NCBI RefSeq assembly: GCF_003260205.1
Contig: NZ_QERF01000010.1
Span: 124,001-188,000 of the forward strand
DNA length: 64,000 nucleotides
Reading direction: 5' to 3'
DNA from: Winogradskyella tangerina
GTDB taxonomy: Bacteria; Bacteroidota; Bacteroidia; Flavobacteriales; Flavobacteriaceae
A program made the position numbers and the translations under genes. A model generated the notes under the pieces. That model did no database searches. It saw nothing but the letters and a program-made list of their open reading frames with translations, and was not told where the DNA came from. Below are positions 17,594 through 27,177 of this stretch, piece by piece. The stretch's first letter is position 1. Each line of letters opens with the position of its first letter.

Positions 17594-18355
17594 CTAAGAG
17601 TTTATCCAGCTTTTAACGGCATTAGATTTCCCTTTACTAACAACGATGCGGTCTTTGTGAGGTGGTTGCGTAATTATTATCAGCTTACCATTAAAGTAAA
17701 ATTTGATTTTAACGATCGCAGATTTGTTCAATATAAATTGGCGATTCACGCGCATAAATAATTTTGGGTCTAGTTCGGCTTCAATGTCTTCTAGCTTCTT
17801 GTTGATCACATATTTTTGATTGTCAATTGTTGTAGCTTTAACAACGCCAGAATCTATCGAGAAATAGGCAATATTATCTGTTTTTATTGGGATGAGTTCG
17901 TCGCGTTTCTGAACCAGATAAGTTGCTTTGTAATTGGCGATGGAAGTATCTAAGAGTTGCATTAACGCATTGAGATTTGGCTGGGATTGTGCAGTTGTTC
18001 CTTGTGTCTCTTTATACTTATCTATTGCATTTGAAATTTCTTCTTTCTGAAGAGGTTTTAGTAAATAGTTGATACTATTCACTTGAAAAGCCTGAATCGC
18101 GTATTGATCATAAGCTGTAGTAAATATTATGGGTGTTTTAATTTCTACCTGATCAAAGATCTGAAAGGAAATACCATCTGCTAAATGAATATCCATAAAT
18201 ATCAGATCTGCGTCTGGCGATTCTGAAAAATAGGTCACTGCAGATTTCACTGAGTCTATTGTTTTTAAAACTTCGATTTCGGCATCTATGTTGTCTAATA
18301 TGTAGATCAGATTTTCGGCAGCAGCAATTTCGTCTTCAACAATTACAACTTTCAT
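17594..18355 (-). CDS. LytTR-type response regulator
   Basis: 253 residues. Residues 1-120 are a receiver domain with acidic pocket VEDE at 6-9, phosphoacceptor Asp in LIFMDIHLADG near 55, and LKPL with the conserved Lys. Residues 145-250 are a LytTR DNA-binding domain (IPIKTDNIAYFSIDSGVVKATTID, LFMRVNRQFILNKSAI). It overlaps its sensor kinase gene by four bases, so the two form a two-component system. Target genes are not evident; the neighbouring small secreted-protein genes are candidates by position only. Confidence 0.9.
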   Translation of the reverse strand: MKVVIVEDEIAAAENLIYILDNIDAEIEVLKTIDSVKSAVTYFSESPDADLIFMDIHLADGISFQIFDQVEIKTPIIFTTAYDQYAIQAFQVNSINYLLKPLQKEEISNAIDKYKETQGTTAQSQPNLNALMQLLDTSIANYKATYLVQKRDELIPIKTDNIAYFSIDSGVVKATTIDNQKYVINKKLEDIEAELDPKLFMRVNRQFILNKSAIVKIKFYFNGKLIIITQPPHKDRIVVSKGKSNAVKSWINS

Positions 18356-19386
18356 ATATTTTGGATTAGAGGTAATTTAACAATAAATATATTATTGTGA
18401 TCTGAAATAGTGATATGTTCACCCATTAGTAGCTTGTAGCGCTTATTAATATTTTCAAGTCCTTTACCGGTGCTATGAACTAAAGTTGCTCTGGGTCTTA
18501 TTTTATTTTCCACAACTAGCATTTCGTCTTTCATATAAATCGAAACATTTAAAGGGTGAGCTTCTGATATTTCGTTATGCTTTATGGCGTTTTCTACTAA
18601 TAATTGCAAACTTAGGGTAGGTAGGCTTTTTCTCATTGAATCTTCTGGTATATTTATTTCTATTGAAAACCGATCTCGATACCTTGCTTTAATGAGATAG
18701 ATATAGCTATTTAAAAATTTGAGTTCTTCCTTAACAGTTGTCAGATCTTGCTGCCCGCTCTGTAGAATGTAGCGGTACATGTATGCAAGTTCATTCACAA
18801 AAGTTGTGGCTTCATCGTTGCCTCTTACTAATGAATTAAGAGAATTTAAAGCATTGAATAAAAAGTGAGGATTGATCTGATTTTTTAATGCGGTAATTTC
18901 ATTCTGAAGGCTTTGCTGTTTTAATAGTTCTTTCTCAGCTAAATCATTGCGATGAATAATCTGAAATCTCAATATCCTTGATATAAAGATAACGATGACC
19001 AAAATTGTAAAATAGACAAAGTAGACCATCCCTCTATTTGTAGTGTCTAGGGCCGAATTTGTGCTAACACGATGTATAAAAAAGAACAAAAATACGGTTG
19101 CAAAAAATAGAACGATATTGGTCATCGTGGTAACAAGAGCGTTTAGGATTTTATTAGATCTGAATAGTGTATGGATCCAATTGGTATTTAGTTGTAACCC
19201 AATCCAGGCATAGACAGATAAGAAAATCACTCTGGTAAGAACATCATTTATAGATACTTGATTAAAGGATTTACTGATACTATCGAACACCTCATATAAT
19301 TCTAGAATTCGAGGTAGGTTTACCAGAAATGCAATTAATAATGCAATAGAAATTAATGTGGATTGTTTAACTACTATGTTTTTCAA
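18352..19386 (-). CDS. Sensor histidine kinase, LytS/YehU type
   Basis: 344 residues. Four N-terminal hydrophobic segments (about 10-135) precede a short coiled coil and the kinase core: NQINPHFLFNALNSLNSL with the phosphorylated His near 175, and an ATPase domain with LQLLVENAIKHNE (N box) and GKGLENINKRY (G box). It is of the short LytS type without separate periplasmic sensor domain, so the signal is probably sensed in the membrane. It is co-transcribed with the response regulator (4-base overlap). Confidence 0.9.
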   Translation of the reverse strand: MKNIVVKQSTLISIALLIAFLVNLPRILELYEVFDSISKSFNQVSINDVLTRVIFLSVYAWIGLQLNTNWIHTLFRSNKILNALVTTMTNIVLFFATVFLFFFIHRVSTNSALDTTNRGMVYFVYFTILVIVIFISRILRFQIIHRNDLAEKELLKQQSLQNEITALKNQINPHFLFNALNSLNSLVRGNDEATTFVNELAYMYRYILQSGQQDLTTVKEELKFLNSYIYLIKARYRDRFSIEINIPEDSMRKSLPTLSLQLLVENAIKHNEISEAHPLNVSIYMKDEMLVVENKIRPRATLVHSTGKGLENINKRYKLLMGEHITISDHNNIFIVKLPLIQNI

Positions 19387-19471
19387 TTTTAGATCGAAAG
19401 GTTGAATACTATAAAAATGGAAATTAGTTAAAATATATGATTTTGAAGTTTCTCAAATTAATTTAATGGAT

Positions 19472-19504
19472 AGAAAAAAAACCTCTTGCGGTGCGCAAGA
19501 GGTT
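19472..19504 (-). terminator. Terminator of the 19530-20258 gene
   Basis: AACCTCTTGCG (19480-19490) and CGCAAGAGGTT (19494-19504) form a perfect 11-bp stem with loop GTG. On the minus strand it is followed by T7. It lies 25 bases after the stop codon. Confidence 0.9.
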
Positions 19505-19529
19505 CTGTATTAATTTTAAAATAAGTCCA

Positions 19530-20258
19530 TTAACCGCGGCGTCGCTTTCTTTTGGTGTCTTTTTCATCACGCTCGTTTCTGTCATCTCGTCGCTCTCTGC
19601 GATCTTCTTTTCGTTCTCTGTTGTCTTCGGCAAGTTCACGTTTTGTAGCTTCAATATCTTGTTTCATTGTATTAACGAATTCTAAGACTAACTGTTTTTT
19701 GGCTTGCGCGTCGTCACCGTTGTCAAAATTAAAACTGTAAGCCTTCAGAGTTTTTAAAATATTTGCTTGTTGTTCGGCTCTATCAATCTGTTGTTGAAAA
19801 TCTCTAACATCATCACGACGGTCTCTTTTATCGTCTCTTTTATTTGCTCGATCACGCGCCATATCTCTTTTATCGTCATTTCTGTCAAACCTTCCATTTT
19901 CAGAATCTTCTCTGTTATCTCTAATTTCTCTACGTTCAGATCGAACTTCTGCTGAACTTTGCGCAATTTCTCTTCTCGCTTGTTTTGCTTTCGCGCCACT
20001 TTGCTCTACTTCCCTGATCATATCTGTGATGATATTCGCTTTCAGTTTGTTAACCTGAGTTGAATCTTTAGTGTCAAAAGCGGTATTAAAGAGTGCTAAT
20101 TTTGTTTTAAATGCTTCCAATTCTTTAACATCACGTTCTAGCATTTTTTTGCCTTCAACTATTTGTTTAGTATTCTGTATCGCTTCTTTGGTGTTTTGAG
20201 CATTTATCATATACCCAAAACCTAAAAGGAGAACGGTTAATTTTAATGAAGTTTTCAT
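19530..20258 (-). CDS. Secreted, highly charged coiled-coil protein
   Basis: 242 residues with signal peptide MKTSLKLTVLLLGFGYMINAQ. The mature part is mostly Arg, Asp, Lys and Glu, with runs such as RDDKRDRRDD and KEDRRERRDDRNERDEKD and a basic tail KRKRRRG; it is likely helical or disordered, without hydrophobic core blocks. A regular segment at 22-85 (EAIQNTKQIVEGKKMLERD) and one at 160-200 (QQANILKTLKAYSFNF) look folded. I do not recognise the family. The polyelectrolyte character suggests interaction with surfaces or other charged polymers, which is inference. Confidence 0.65.
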   Translation of the reverse strand: MKTSLKLTVLLLGFGYMINAQNTKEAIQNTKQIVEGKKMLERDVKELEAFKTKLALFNTAFDTKDSTQVNKLKANIITDMIREVEQSGAKAKQARREIAQSSAEVRSERREIRDNREDSENGRFDRNDDKRDMARDRANKRDDKRDRRDDVRDFQQQIDRAEQQANILKTLKAYSFNFDNGDDAQAKKQLVLEFVNTMKQDIEATKRELAEDNRERKEDRRERRDDRNERDEKDTKRKRRRG

Positions 20259-20293
20259 GGTGCTTAATATTTTTTTAAAATTAGTAAATAGAT

Positions 20294-20929
20294 TTAATTA
20301 TAGACTACTTCGTAAGTCACTTTTTCGTTATCGGTAACTTTCTTGTAGAGTATGTCATTGTACTCATAGTATGTTTTTCCATCAATTACGACTTCTTCAG
20401 AATCTTCATGTATTTCAGACACTATTGTGCCGATTTCTGGTGTAACGACTTCATACTTTTCATCCTCGTTATCAGATTCAGTATTTTCAATGTAATAAAT
20501 TCCTGAGTGGTAAAAATATATTGAAGGACCAATAACAATTCTAACATATCCAACTGGTAAGACTCCTATTCTGAAGCCTACAGGTGGCATAACTACGATA
20601 TATTCGTCACCATATTGAGTATAATAAATTCCTGAATAGTAAAAATATGGTAGTCCTCTATAGACGATTCTTACATGGTGTCTTGGTAAGGTTCTTATTA
20701 CTCTTCTGTGTCGTGGATATCTGTAATGAGGATTTCGCCTTACAGGTTGTGTTCTATATCTGTCATTGTGCCTGTGGTGATTAGTACCTACTTTTTTGTT
20801 AGTTCCAATACGTTCAGTTTTTACACCATTACCTCTTTTGGTGTCTCGTTTTTGCCCACTTAGTTCGCTCGGAAAAACTAAAAAGATAAGTATTAAACTA
20901 ATGCCTAATGTGTGTTTTAAAGTTCTCAT
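20294..20929 (-). CDS. Secreted DUF6515-like protein
   Basis: 211 residues, signal peptide ending FPSELSGQ. A Gly/His/Arg-rich linker (HRHNDRYRTQPVRRNPHYRYPRHRR) leads to a repeated beta-rich unit: YFYYSGIYYTQYGDEYIVVMPPVG then YFYHSGIYYIENTE, and a third looser copy ending YYEYNDILYKKV. The tyrosine-rich 'Y-x-SGIYY' pattern is that of DUF6515-type proteins of Bacteroidetes; function is unknown. A -7 element lies 48 bases upstream. Confidence 0.65.
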   Translation of the reverse strand: MRTLKHTLGISLILIFLVFPSELSGQKRDTKRGNGVKTERIGTNKKVGTNHHRHNDRYRTQPVRRNPHYRYPRHRRVIRTLPRHHVRIVYRGLPYFYYSGIYYTQYGDEYIVVMPPVGFRIGVLPVGYVRIVIGPSIYFYHSGIYYIENTESDNEDEKYEVVTPEIGTIVSEIHEDSEEVVIDGKTYYEYNDILYKKVTDNEKVTYEVVYN

Positions 20930-20976
20930 AATTCAAATATTTAGTGTGGTTATAAATCTCTGTTTTAATTCTTGTA

Positions 20977-20984
20977 CAAAGTTA
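20977..20984 (-). promoter_or_regulatory. -7 element of the DUF6515-like gene
   Basis: The minus strand reads TAACTTTG, an exact TAnnTTTG match, ending about 48 bases before the ATG at 20929. Confidence 0.45.
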
Positions 20985-21071
20985 TTTTACAAATAAGGGC
21001 GGTCTACTTAGTTTTTATGTGAAACGGTCAAAATGAAATGTGAATGGTCTTTTTTAAAGCGTGAAATATGT

Positions 21072-21102
21072 AATTAAAAAAAGCCCGCAATTGCGAGCTT
21101 TT
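21072..21102 (-). terminator. Terminator of the 21126-21614 gene
   Basis: AAAAGC (21079-21084) pairs with GCTTTT (21097-21102), then CGC/GCG around an AATT loop, with one C-A mismatch. On the minus strand a T-rich tract follows. The core CGCAATTGCG recalls the terminators near 16240 and 17030. Confidence 0.65.
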
Positions 21103-21125
21103 CAAAAATATAATTGAGTCTATAT

Positions 21126-21614
21126 TTATTTTCTGAAAGTATATCTGGTAATAAAGATTCCTTTGTTGTCGCCTTTACCACCGACACTTTCAACACCAGT
21201 GTTAATGAAAACCAGTTCCCAACCTTCGGCAATCATGGTATTGATCTTAGACGTCATAATAGCGTCATTGGCAGCTATATTCTGAAAGCGAATACCACCT
21301 AAGTTATAAAAGTTTAAAAGTTTAGTTTCTTCGTAATCTTTAATTCGAATTTCCCCTCTTTTAGATTTGTTTTTTTCATCCTTGTCTTTATCGCCAGATC
21401 TGGTTGTTGTGTACTCTTGAAAGTCTTTTACCTCATTAGCGGAGATCATTCGAGAACGACCTAGCCCATTCGGAACGATAGATTCTACCACTGTAACTAC
21501 CTTATACTCGTATGCAGCAACCGGTTTTTCTTCGTTAGAATCACTTTTGTTAATAAAAGAAAATGAAATAAGTCCTACAGCAATGGCTGCGATAAATAAG
21601 AAATTTTTTTTCAT
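21126..21614 (-). CDS. Secreted protein with DUF4177-like signature, function unknown
   Basis: 162 residues; N-terminal signal/anchor MKKNFLFIAAIAVGLISFSF. The mature part begins AAYEYKVVTVVES and ends with MIAEGWELVFINTGVE...GIFITRYTFRK, separated by a charged insert (SGDKDKDEKNKSKRG). The pair 'YEYKVV ... EGWELV ... RYTF' is the outline of the small DUF4177 fold. No function is known to me. It diverges from rsgA with 82 bases between. Confidence 0.55.
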   Translation of the reverse strand: MKKNFLFIAAIAVGLISFSFINKSDSNEEKPVAAYEYKVVTVVESIVPNGLGRSRMISANEVKDFQEYTTTRSGDKDKDEKNKSKRGEIRIKDYEETKLLNFYNLGGIRFQNIAANDAIMTSKINTMIAEGWELVFINTGVESVGGKGDNKGIFITRYTFRK

Positions 21615-21696
21615 AATTGTTGATTTAAGTTTTGTGTGCTTTAAATTAATGACTTTTTGGTTAAATGTCGTTACTTTGTTACTATTAATTTGATGA

Positions 21697-22647
21697 ATGA
21701 CAGGAACAGTTTATAAATCTACCGGAAGTTGGTATACCGTTAAAACTATGAACGGTAAGTTCTTCGAATGTCGAATTAAAGGAAAGTTTAGAATTCAAGA
21801 CATAAAAAGTACTAATCCAATTGCCGTTGGAGATAAGGTTCAGTTTGAAATTGAAACCAAAAACAATAAAGAAACTGGCGTTATAAATAGAATTGAAGAA
21901 CGTAGCAACTACATTGTAAGGCGCTCAGTTAAACTTTCGAAACAAACACATATCATAGCTGCAAATATCGATCAGGTATTTCTTTTAATCACCATCGATA
22001 ATCCACCTACATTTACAAGTTTTATAGATCGCTTTTTAGTAACGGCGGAGGCCTATTCTATAAACACCATATTGCTTTTTAATAAGATCGATACCTACGA
22101 TGAGGAGACCTTATTCGAGGTAAAATATCTAATGAGTATTTATAAGAAAATAGGCTATGAGTGCTTTGAAATTTCTGCAAAGACAGGGCTTAATATAGAC
22201 AAGGTAAAATCACTAATGTTAGACAAAGTGAGCATGTTTGCAGGACATTCAGGTGTAGGTAAATCAACCCTAGTTAACGCTATTGAGCCTTCGTTGAATC
22301 TTAAAACCAAAGAAATCTCGGAGCAACACATGCAAGGGCAGCATACAACCACATTTGCTGAAATGTTCGATTTGAGTTTCGATGCTAAAATTATTGATAC
22401 GCCAGGCATAAAAGGGTTCGGCGTTGTTGACATGGAAAAGGAAGAAGTAGGCGATTATTTCCCAGAATTCTTTGCTTTAAAACAAGATTGTAAATTCAAT
22501 AATTGTTTGCATCTAAAAGAACCAAAATGTGCTGTTAAACTTGCTCTTGAAAATGACGAGATTTCTTATTCGAGATATCGCAGCTATCTTCAAATTTTAG
22601 AAGGCGAGGAAGAACATTACAGAACCGATAATTGGGATAACGAATGA
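21697..22647 (+). CDS. rsgA: Ribosome small subunit-dependent GTPase A
   Basis: 316 residues; GTPase that assists late maturation of the 30S subunit. An N-terminal OB-fold (1-75) is followed by a circularly permuted GTPase: G4 LLFNKIDTYD comes before G1 GHSGVGKSTLVN and G3 DTPGIKGFG. The C-terminal zinc site is CKFNNCLHLKEPKC. Stop and the dtd start overlap (ATGA), so the two are co-translated. Confidence 0.95.
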   Translation: MTGTVYKSTGSWYTVKTMNGKFFECRIKGKFRIQDIKSTNPIAVGDKVQFEIETKNNKETGVINRIEERSNYIVRRSVKLSKQTHIIAANIDQVFLLITIDNPPTFTSFIDRFLVTAEAYSINTILLFNKIDTYDEETLFEVKYLMSIYKKIGYECFEISAKTGLNIDKVKSLMLDKVSMFAGHSGVGKSTLVNAIEPSLNLKTKEISEQHMQGQHTTTFAEMFDLSFDAKIIDTPGIKGFGVVDMEKEEVGDYFPEFFALKQDCKFNNCLHLKEPKCAVKLALENDEISYSRYRSYLQILEGEEEHYRTDNWDNE

Positions 22648-23096
22648 AAGTTGTAATTCAAAGGGTTTCAGAAGCATCTGTAGTTATTGATAAGCAGAGT
22701 GTTGCCTCGATAAAAAATGGATTGCTGATTTTAGTAGGAATTGTCAATGAAGATGCTATCGAAGATATCGATTGGCTTTGCAACAAGATCATTAACCTCA
22801 GGATATTTCCAGATGAAAATATGGTGATGAACCGTTCTATTTTAGATGTTGGTGGAGACATCATTGTAGTGAGTCAGTTTACGCTTCATGCAAGTACAAA
22901 AAAAGGAAACCGACCAAGTTATATTAAGGCTGCAAAACCAGATATAGCCATTCCGCTCTATGAAAAGTTTAAAGAGAAACTGCAACTGGATTTAAATACA
23001 CCAATTCAATCTGGTGAGTTTGGTGCAGACATGAAAGTACAACTGATTAACGATGGTCCGGTGACGATTATAATCGATTCAAAAGACAGAGTTTAA
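22644..23096 (+). CDS. dtd: D-aminoacyl-tRNA deacylase
   Basis: 150 residues, the normal length. It frees tRNA from D-amino acids. The signature SQFTLHASTKKGNRPSY (catalytic Thr region) is at about 78-94 and the cross-subunit motif NDGPVTI near 136-142 (NxGP). It follows rsgA with a 4-base overlap. Confidence 0.95.
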   Translation: MKVVIQRVSEASVVIDKQSVASIKNGLLILVGIVNEDAIEDIDWLCNKIINLRIFPDENMVMNRSILDVGGDIIVVSQFTLHASTKKGNRPSYIKAAKPDIAIPLYEKFKEKLQLDLNTPIQSGEFGADMKVQLINDGPVTIIIDSKDRV

Positions 23097-23232
23097 AACT
23101 CCAAAAAAGGTTTGTATATCTATAAATTTGAGGGGTTTGTTAAAATTTAATCAGTACGACTAAACCTACCAATATTTGTTTGGAAAAACATTTTTACTTG
23201 TTATATTGTATTGCCGATAAATCAATCACAAT

Positions 23233-25137
23233 ATGTACAGAAATACCTATTTTAGACTTGTACTTTTTTTACTTATTCCCATAGTCTGTCTTTCGCAGTC
23301 AGACGAAGATTACACCGCACTCAGCGTTCCGATTGATTTAAAAAAGAATTCTAATGCCGTGGTTCGATACGACAATCAGACCGTAGAGATCAATGATTTT
23401 AACGATATGACTGTGTTTACCAAACGTATAGTAACAGTTTATAATAAGTATGGAGATCGCCATATTAATGCTGTTGAGTTTTATGATGAAAATACCAACA
23501 TCAAGTCAATGGAAATCAAGATTTTTAGCGAATATGGTGATCAAATTAAGCGCGTGAAAAAAAATGATTTCACCGATCAAAGTGCGGTAAGTGGTGGAAC
23601 CTTATATTCTGATAATCGTGTAAAATATTTTGAATATAAACCAATCGATTATCCGTATACCATTGAATATACATCCGAGGTAAGATATAAAAGTACAGCC
23701 TTCGTGCCGCAGTGGCGTCCTATTGGTGGTTTCTATTTAGGGGTGCAATTTTCAGAATATAAAATCGTCAATAATACGGAAATCGACGTCAGGAAAAAAC
23801 TAAACACACGTGGCTTTGAGATCGAAGAACCAACAGACGGACACTATCAAATTAGAAACGCCCAAGGCATCAAATTTGAAACCTATAGTCCGCCTTTATC
23901 AGAGATTACACCTTTACTCAAAGTTGCCATGACCAACTTTAGTATGGAAGGTGTATCAGGAATAAATAACAACTGGCAAGATTTTGGAAAATGGATGCAC
24001 GATAGATTATTGACGGGTACAGACGAACTTCCTCAAGAAGTTATCGATGAAGTAAAGGCACTGACCAACGGTATTGATGACAAAGTAGAAAGGGCCAAAA
24101 TTGTTTATAATTATTTACAGGAAAAAACACGCTATATAAGTGTTCAAGTAGGAATCGGGGGTTGGAAACCCATTGACGCCATGGAAGTCGATCGCCTGGG
24201 TTATGGCGATTGTAAAGGACTATCAAATTACACGAAAGCCTTATTAGAAGTTGTGGATGTACCTTCGTATTATACCGTAGTCTACGGCGGTGATGATATA
24301 AAAAGTATTGATTCTAGTTTTTCCGTTACTGAAGGAAATCACGTGATTTTATGCGTTCCTACTGATGAAGAAAATATTTTTCTGGAGTGTACAAGTCAGA
24401 GCAATCCTTTCGGGTTTACAGCAGGATTTACAGATGATAGAGATGTCTTATTAGTAAAGCCTGACGGCGGCGAGATCGTTCATACTAAAGTTTATAATGC
24501 TGAGGATAGTGTTCAAAATACAACTGCTTCAGTAATTCTTGATGAAACCGGTAGCTTTAGCGCAGATGTAACTATTTCATCAACCGGATATCAGTACAAT
24601 ATGCATGAAGGCATTCAGAATGAAACCTCAAGAGACCAACAATTACACTATAAAGATTACTGGAGTCATATCAATAATTTATCTATCGACGATATCCAAA
24701 TAAACAATGATAAAGACGCAATTATTTTTAATGAACAATTGAAATTATCTACGGAAAATTATGCCTCTAAAAGTGGTCCTAGATTAATTTTACAGCCAAA
24801 TATTTTTAATAGAGTAACTAATATCCCGCAGCGGTATTCTAATCGGAAACTCGATTTTAAAATAGATCGCGCTTTTAAGGATACAGATGAGTTTGTAATT
24901 TCATTTCCTGAATCGCTTAAAATAGAAGCCATGGGCGAAGGCGAAACTCTCGATACCAAATTTGGATCGTATAGTTATAAGTTAGAAAAACTCGATGACC
25001 AAAAAATAAAATACACTAGAACATACATATTGAAAAAGGGAAATTATTCGAAGTCAGATTACAAAGATTTTCGAGATTTTATGAAATCGATTGTAAAATT
25101 TGACAAAACAAAAATTGTCCTTGTAAAAACCAACTAA
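23233..25137 (+). CDS. DUF3857 transglutaminase-like secreted protein, apparently active-site Cys present
   Basis: 634 residues with signal peptide ending VCLSQ. Residues 25-210 are DUF3857 (YDNQTVEINDFNDMTVFTKRIVTVYN, IDYPYTIEYTSEVRYKS). Residues 265-400 are a transglutaminase-like domain, with LGYGDCKGLSNYTKALL (Cys327), EGNHVIL (His) and FLECTSQ where an Asp would be typical. Such proteins are frequent in Bacteroidetes; substrates are unknown. It is followed after 20 bases by a paralogue in the same direction. Confidence 0.8.
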   Translation: MYRNTYFRLVLFLLIPIVCLSQSDEDYTALSVPIDLKKNSNAVVRYDNQTVEINDFNDMTVFTKRIVTVYNKYGDRHINAVEFYDENTNIKSMEIKIFSEYGDQIKRVKKNDFTDQSAVSGGTLYSDNRVKYFEYKPIDYPYTIEYTSEVRYKSTAFVPQWRPIGGFYLGVQFSEYKIVNNTEIDVRKKLNTRGFEIEEPTDGHYQIRNAQGIKFETYSPPLSEITPLLKVAMTNFSMEGVSGINNNWQDFGKWMHDRLLTGTDELPQEVIDEVKALTNGIDDKVERAKIVYNYLQEKTRYISVQVGIGGWKPIDAMEVDRLGYGDCKGLSNYTKALLEVVDVPSYYTVVYGGDDIKSIDSSFSVTEGNHVILCVPTDEENIFLECTSQSNPFGFTAGFTDDRDVLLVKPDGGEIVHTKVYNAEDSVQNTTASVILDETGSFSADVTISSTGYQYNMHEGIQNETSRDQQLHYKDYWSHINNLSIDDIQINNDKDAIIFNEQLKLSTENYASKSGPRLILQPNIFNRVTNIPQRYSNRKLDFKIDRAFKDTDEFVISFPESLKIEAMGEGETLDTKFGSYSYKLEKLDDQKIKYTRTYILKKGNYSKSDYKDFRDFMKSIVKFDKTKIVLVKTN

Positions 25138-25157
25138 TCACCAACAAACTCAAATCA

Positions 25158-27176
25158 ATGAAACACTTATTAATTATCGCTTGCTCATTTCTTTTTTTTG
25201 TAAGTAACGCCCAAGAAGTGAAATTTGGAAAAATTTCTAAATCCGAATTACAACAGAAAGTACATCCCAAAGATTCATCGGCAAATGCCGCGGTATTATA
25301 CAAAAAAGAAGAAATCTACTTTGTTTACACCGAGTCAGATGGGTTTATGCAGCATCGCGAAATTCACGAACGTATCAAAATATATAATAAGCAAGGGTTT
25401 GACTATGCTACCGAGAAAATATATCTCTACGAAGGTAATGGAGGTAACAAGGAAAAGGTGAACAAATTGAAAGGTTACACCTATAATTTAGTAGATGGAA
25501 AAATTGAAAAAGAAAAACTAAAAAAAGATGGCATATTTGAAGAAGATTACAACGAATTTACTGAGATCAATACCATCACGATGCCAAATATTAAAGAAGG
25601 TTCAGTGATTGAATTTAGCTATAAAATTGTGTCGCCATTTTTAGCGGTTGATGATGTAATATTTCAATATAATATCCCAATCGATAAATTCGATTTTAAA
25701 TTCAGAACGCCAGAATATTATGTATACGACAAAAAGGTAAATCCAAAGGCATTTTATTATCCAAATATTACAAGTTCCGTATCAGAATCTTCAGGGAAGT
25801 ATACCACCACTGGGGGAAGTAGAACTAATACGCTCAATGGTAGTAAAAATTACGGACAAGGTTCTTTTGACTATAAGGAAAAAGTTTTGTTAGCTAACGA
25901 GGTAGATATTCCTGCACTAAAAGTGGAAGCCTATGCCGGAAGTTTAGATAATTACAGAGCCAAATTGATTTTAGAACTTTCTGCTATCCTAAACAGTTAT
26001 GGTGGAATAGAAAAGTCTTTTTCTACCGATTGGAATAAGGTATGTCGTTCCATCATTGCAAATTCAGATTTTGGAAATCAGTTGAATCGTTCTAATTTCT
26101 TCAAAAATGATATTGAGGAAATTGCCGCAATGGGTAATGACGATTATCAAAAAGCATTATTGCTTCAGTCTTATGTTAAATCTAAAGTGAAGTGGAACGG
26201 TTTCTACGGTTACACGGCCATGAAGGGCACTAAAAAAGCTTACAGTGAAGGCGAAGGTAATGTGTCTGATATCAACTTGCTTCTTATTGCAATGTTGCGC
26301 TCTCAAGGTATTAAGGCGAGTCCGGTTCTAGTAAGTACTCGCGATAACGGAGTTCCGATTTTTCCAACACGAAAAGGATTCAATTATGTGATTTGTATGG
26401 TAGAAAGTGGCGATAGTTATATACTTCTTGATGCTACAGAACCTTATAGCATGGTTAACGTATTGCCGGCCAGAACTTTAAATTGGCAAGGTCGTTTATT
26501 AAGAGACAACGGAAATTCAACCTGGGTTTCATTAAGACCATCAAAACAATCAAGCGAAACGACCTCTTTAAATATTAAGATCAATGATGATTACTCTATT
26601 GAGGGTAAAGTAAGGCAAAGCATTACAGAACATCTCGCATTAAATTATAGAAATAGCTATAGTAATCTTTCGGCAGATGATCATATCAAACGATTAGAAA
26701 ATAACAAGGGGGATATCGAAATATCGAATCTAGAATTTGCAAATGACATGGATATTACAAAGCCTGTAATGATCTCTTATGACTACGAAGCCTCAGATGC
26801 AATCGATGAAGTAGGAGGAAACCTTTACTTTTCCCCACTGTTATTTTTTGCAATGGATGAGAACCCATTCAAGCTAGAACAAAGAGAATATCCAATTGAT
26901 TTTGCATTTCCGTTCAAGGATAGTTACCTTATCAATATAATGTTACCTGAAGGATATGCTGTAGAATCGCTGCCAAAGAGTGAGATATTCGAGTTTAAGG
27001 ATGGCGAGTCGAAATTTAAATATGTCATTAAAGAAAATGGTAAATTTTTGCAGCTAAGTATTGAGTTAAATTTAGGAAACTCCTTGATTAATCCTAGTGA
27101 CTACGGAGTATTCAAACAATTCTTCAATAAAGTTGTAGAAAAACAAGCAGAACAGATCGTTCTTAAAAAAGTATAA
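25158..27176 (+). CDS. DUF3857 transglutaminase-like secreted protein, catalytic residues degenerate
   Basis: 672 residues, signal peptide ending FFVSNAQ. The DUF3857 part (LYKKEEIYFVYTESDGFMQHREIHERIKIYN, PNIKEGSVIEFSYKIVSPF) and the following fold match the preceding gene. At the position of its GDCKG this protein reads GNVSDINLLL, with Val369 in place of Cys, and at the His position GFNYVIC has Tyr. The Asp position LDATEPYS is kept. It therefore looks like a non-catalytic paralogue that may bind the same ligand or partner the first. mazG follows one base after its stop. Confidence 0.78.
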   Translation: MKHLLIIACSFLFFVSNAQEVKFGKISKSELQQKVHPKDSSANAAVLYKKEEIYFVYTESDGFMQHREIHERIKIYNKQGFDYATEKIYLYEGNGGNKEKVNKLKGYTYNLVDGKIEKEKLKKDGIFEEDYNEFTEINTITMPNIKEGSVIEFSYKIVSPFLAVDDVIFQYNIPIDKFDFKFRTPEYYVYDKKVNPKAFYYPNITSSVSESSGKYTTTGGSRTNTLNGSKNYGQGSFDYKEKVLLANEVDIPALKVEAYAGSLDNYRAKLILELSAILNSYGGIEKSFSTDWNKVCRSIIANSDFGNQLNRSNFFKNDIEEIAAMGNDDYQKALLLQSYVKSKVKWNGFYGYTAMKGTKKAYSEGEGNVSDINLLLIAMLRSQGIKASPVLVSTRDNGVPIFPTRKGFNYVICMVESGDSYILLDATEPYSMVNVLPARTLNWQGRLLRDNGNSTWVSLRPSKQSSETTSLNIKINDDYSIEGKVRQSITEHLALNYRNSYSNLSADDHIKRLENNKGDIEISNLEFANDMDITKPVMISYDYEASDAIDEVGGNLYFSPLLFFAMDENPFKLEQREYPIDFAFPFKDSYLINIMLPEGYAVESLPKSEIFEFKDGESKFKYVIKENGKFLQLSIELNLGNSLINPSDYGVFKQFFNKVVEKQAEQIVLKKV

Positions 27177-27177
27177 G

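Noticed and set aside
19491-19740. Plus-strand serine-rich ORFs opposite the charged protein
   Set aside because: They mirror Arg/Asp/Glu codon runs on the other strand; low-complexity shadows.
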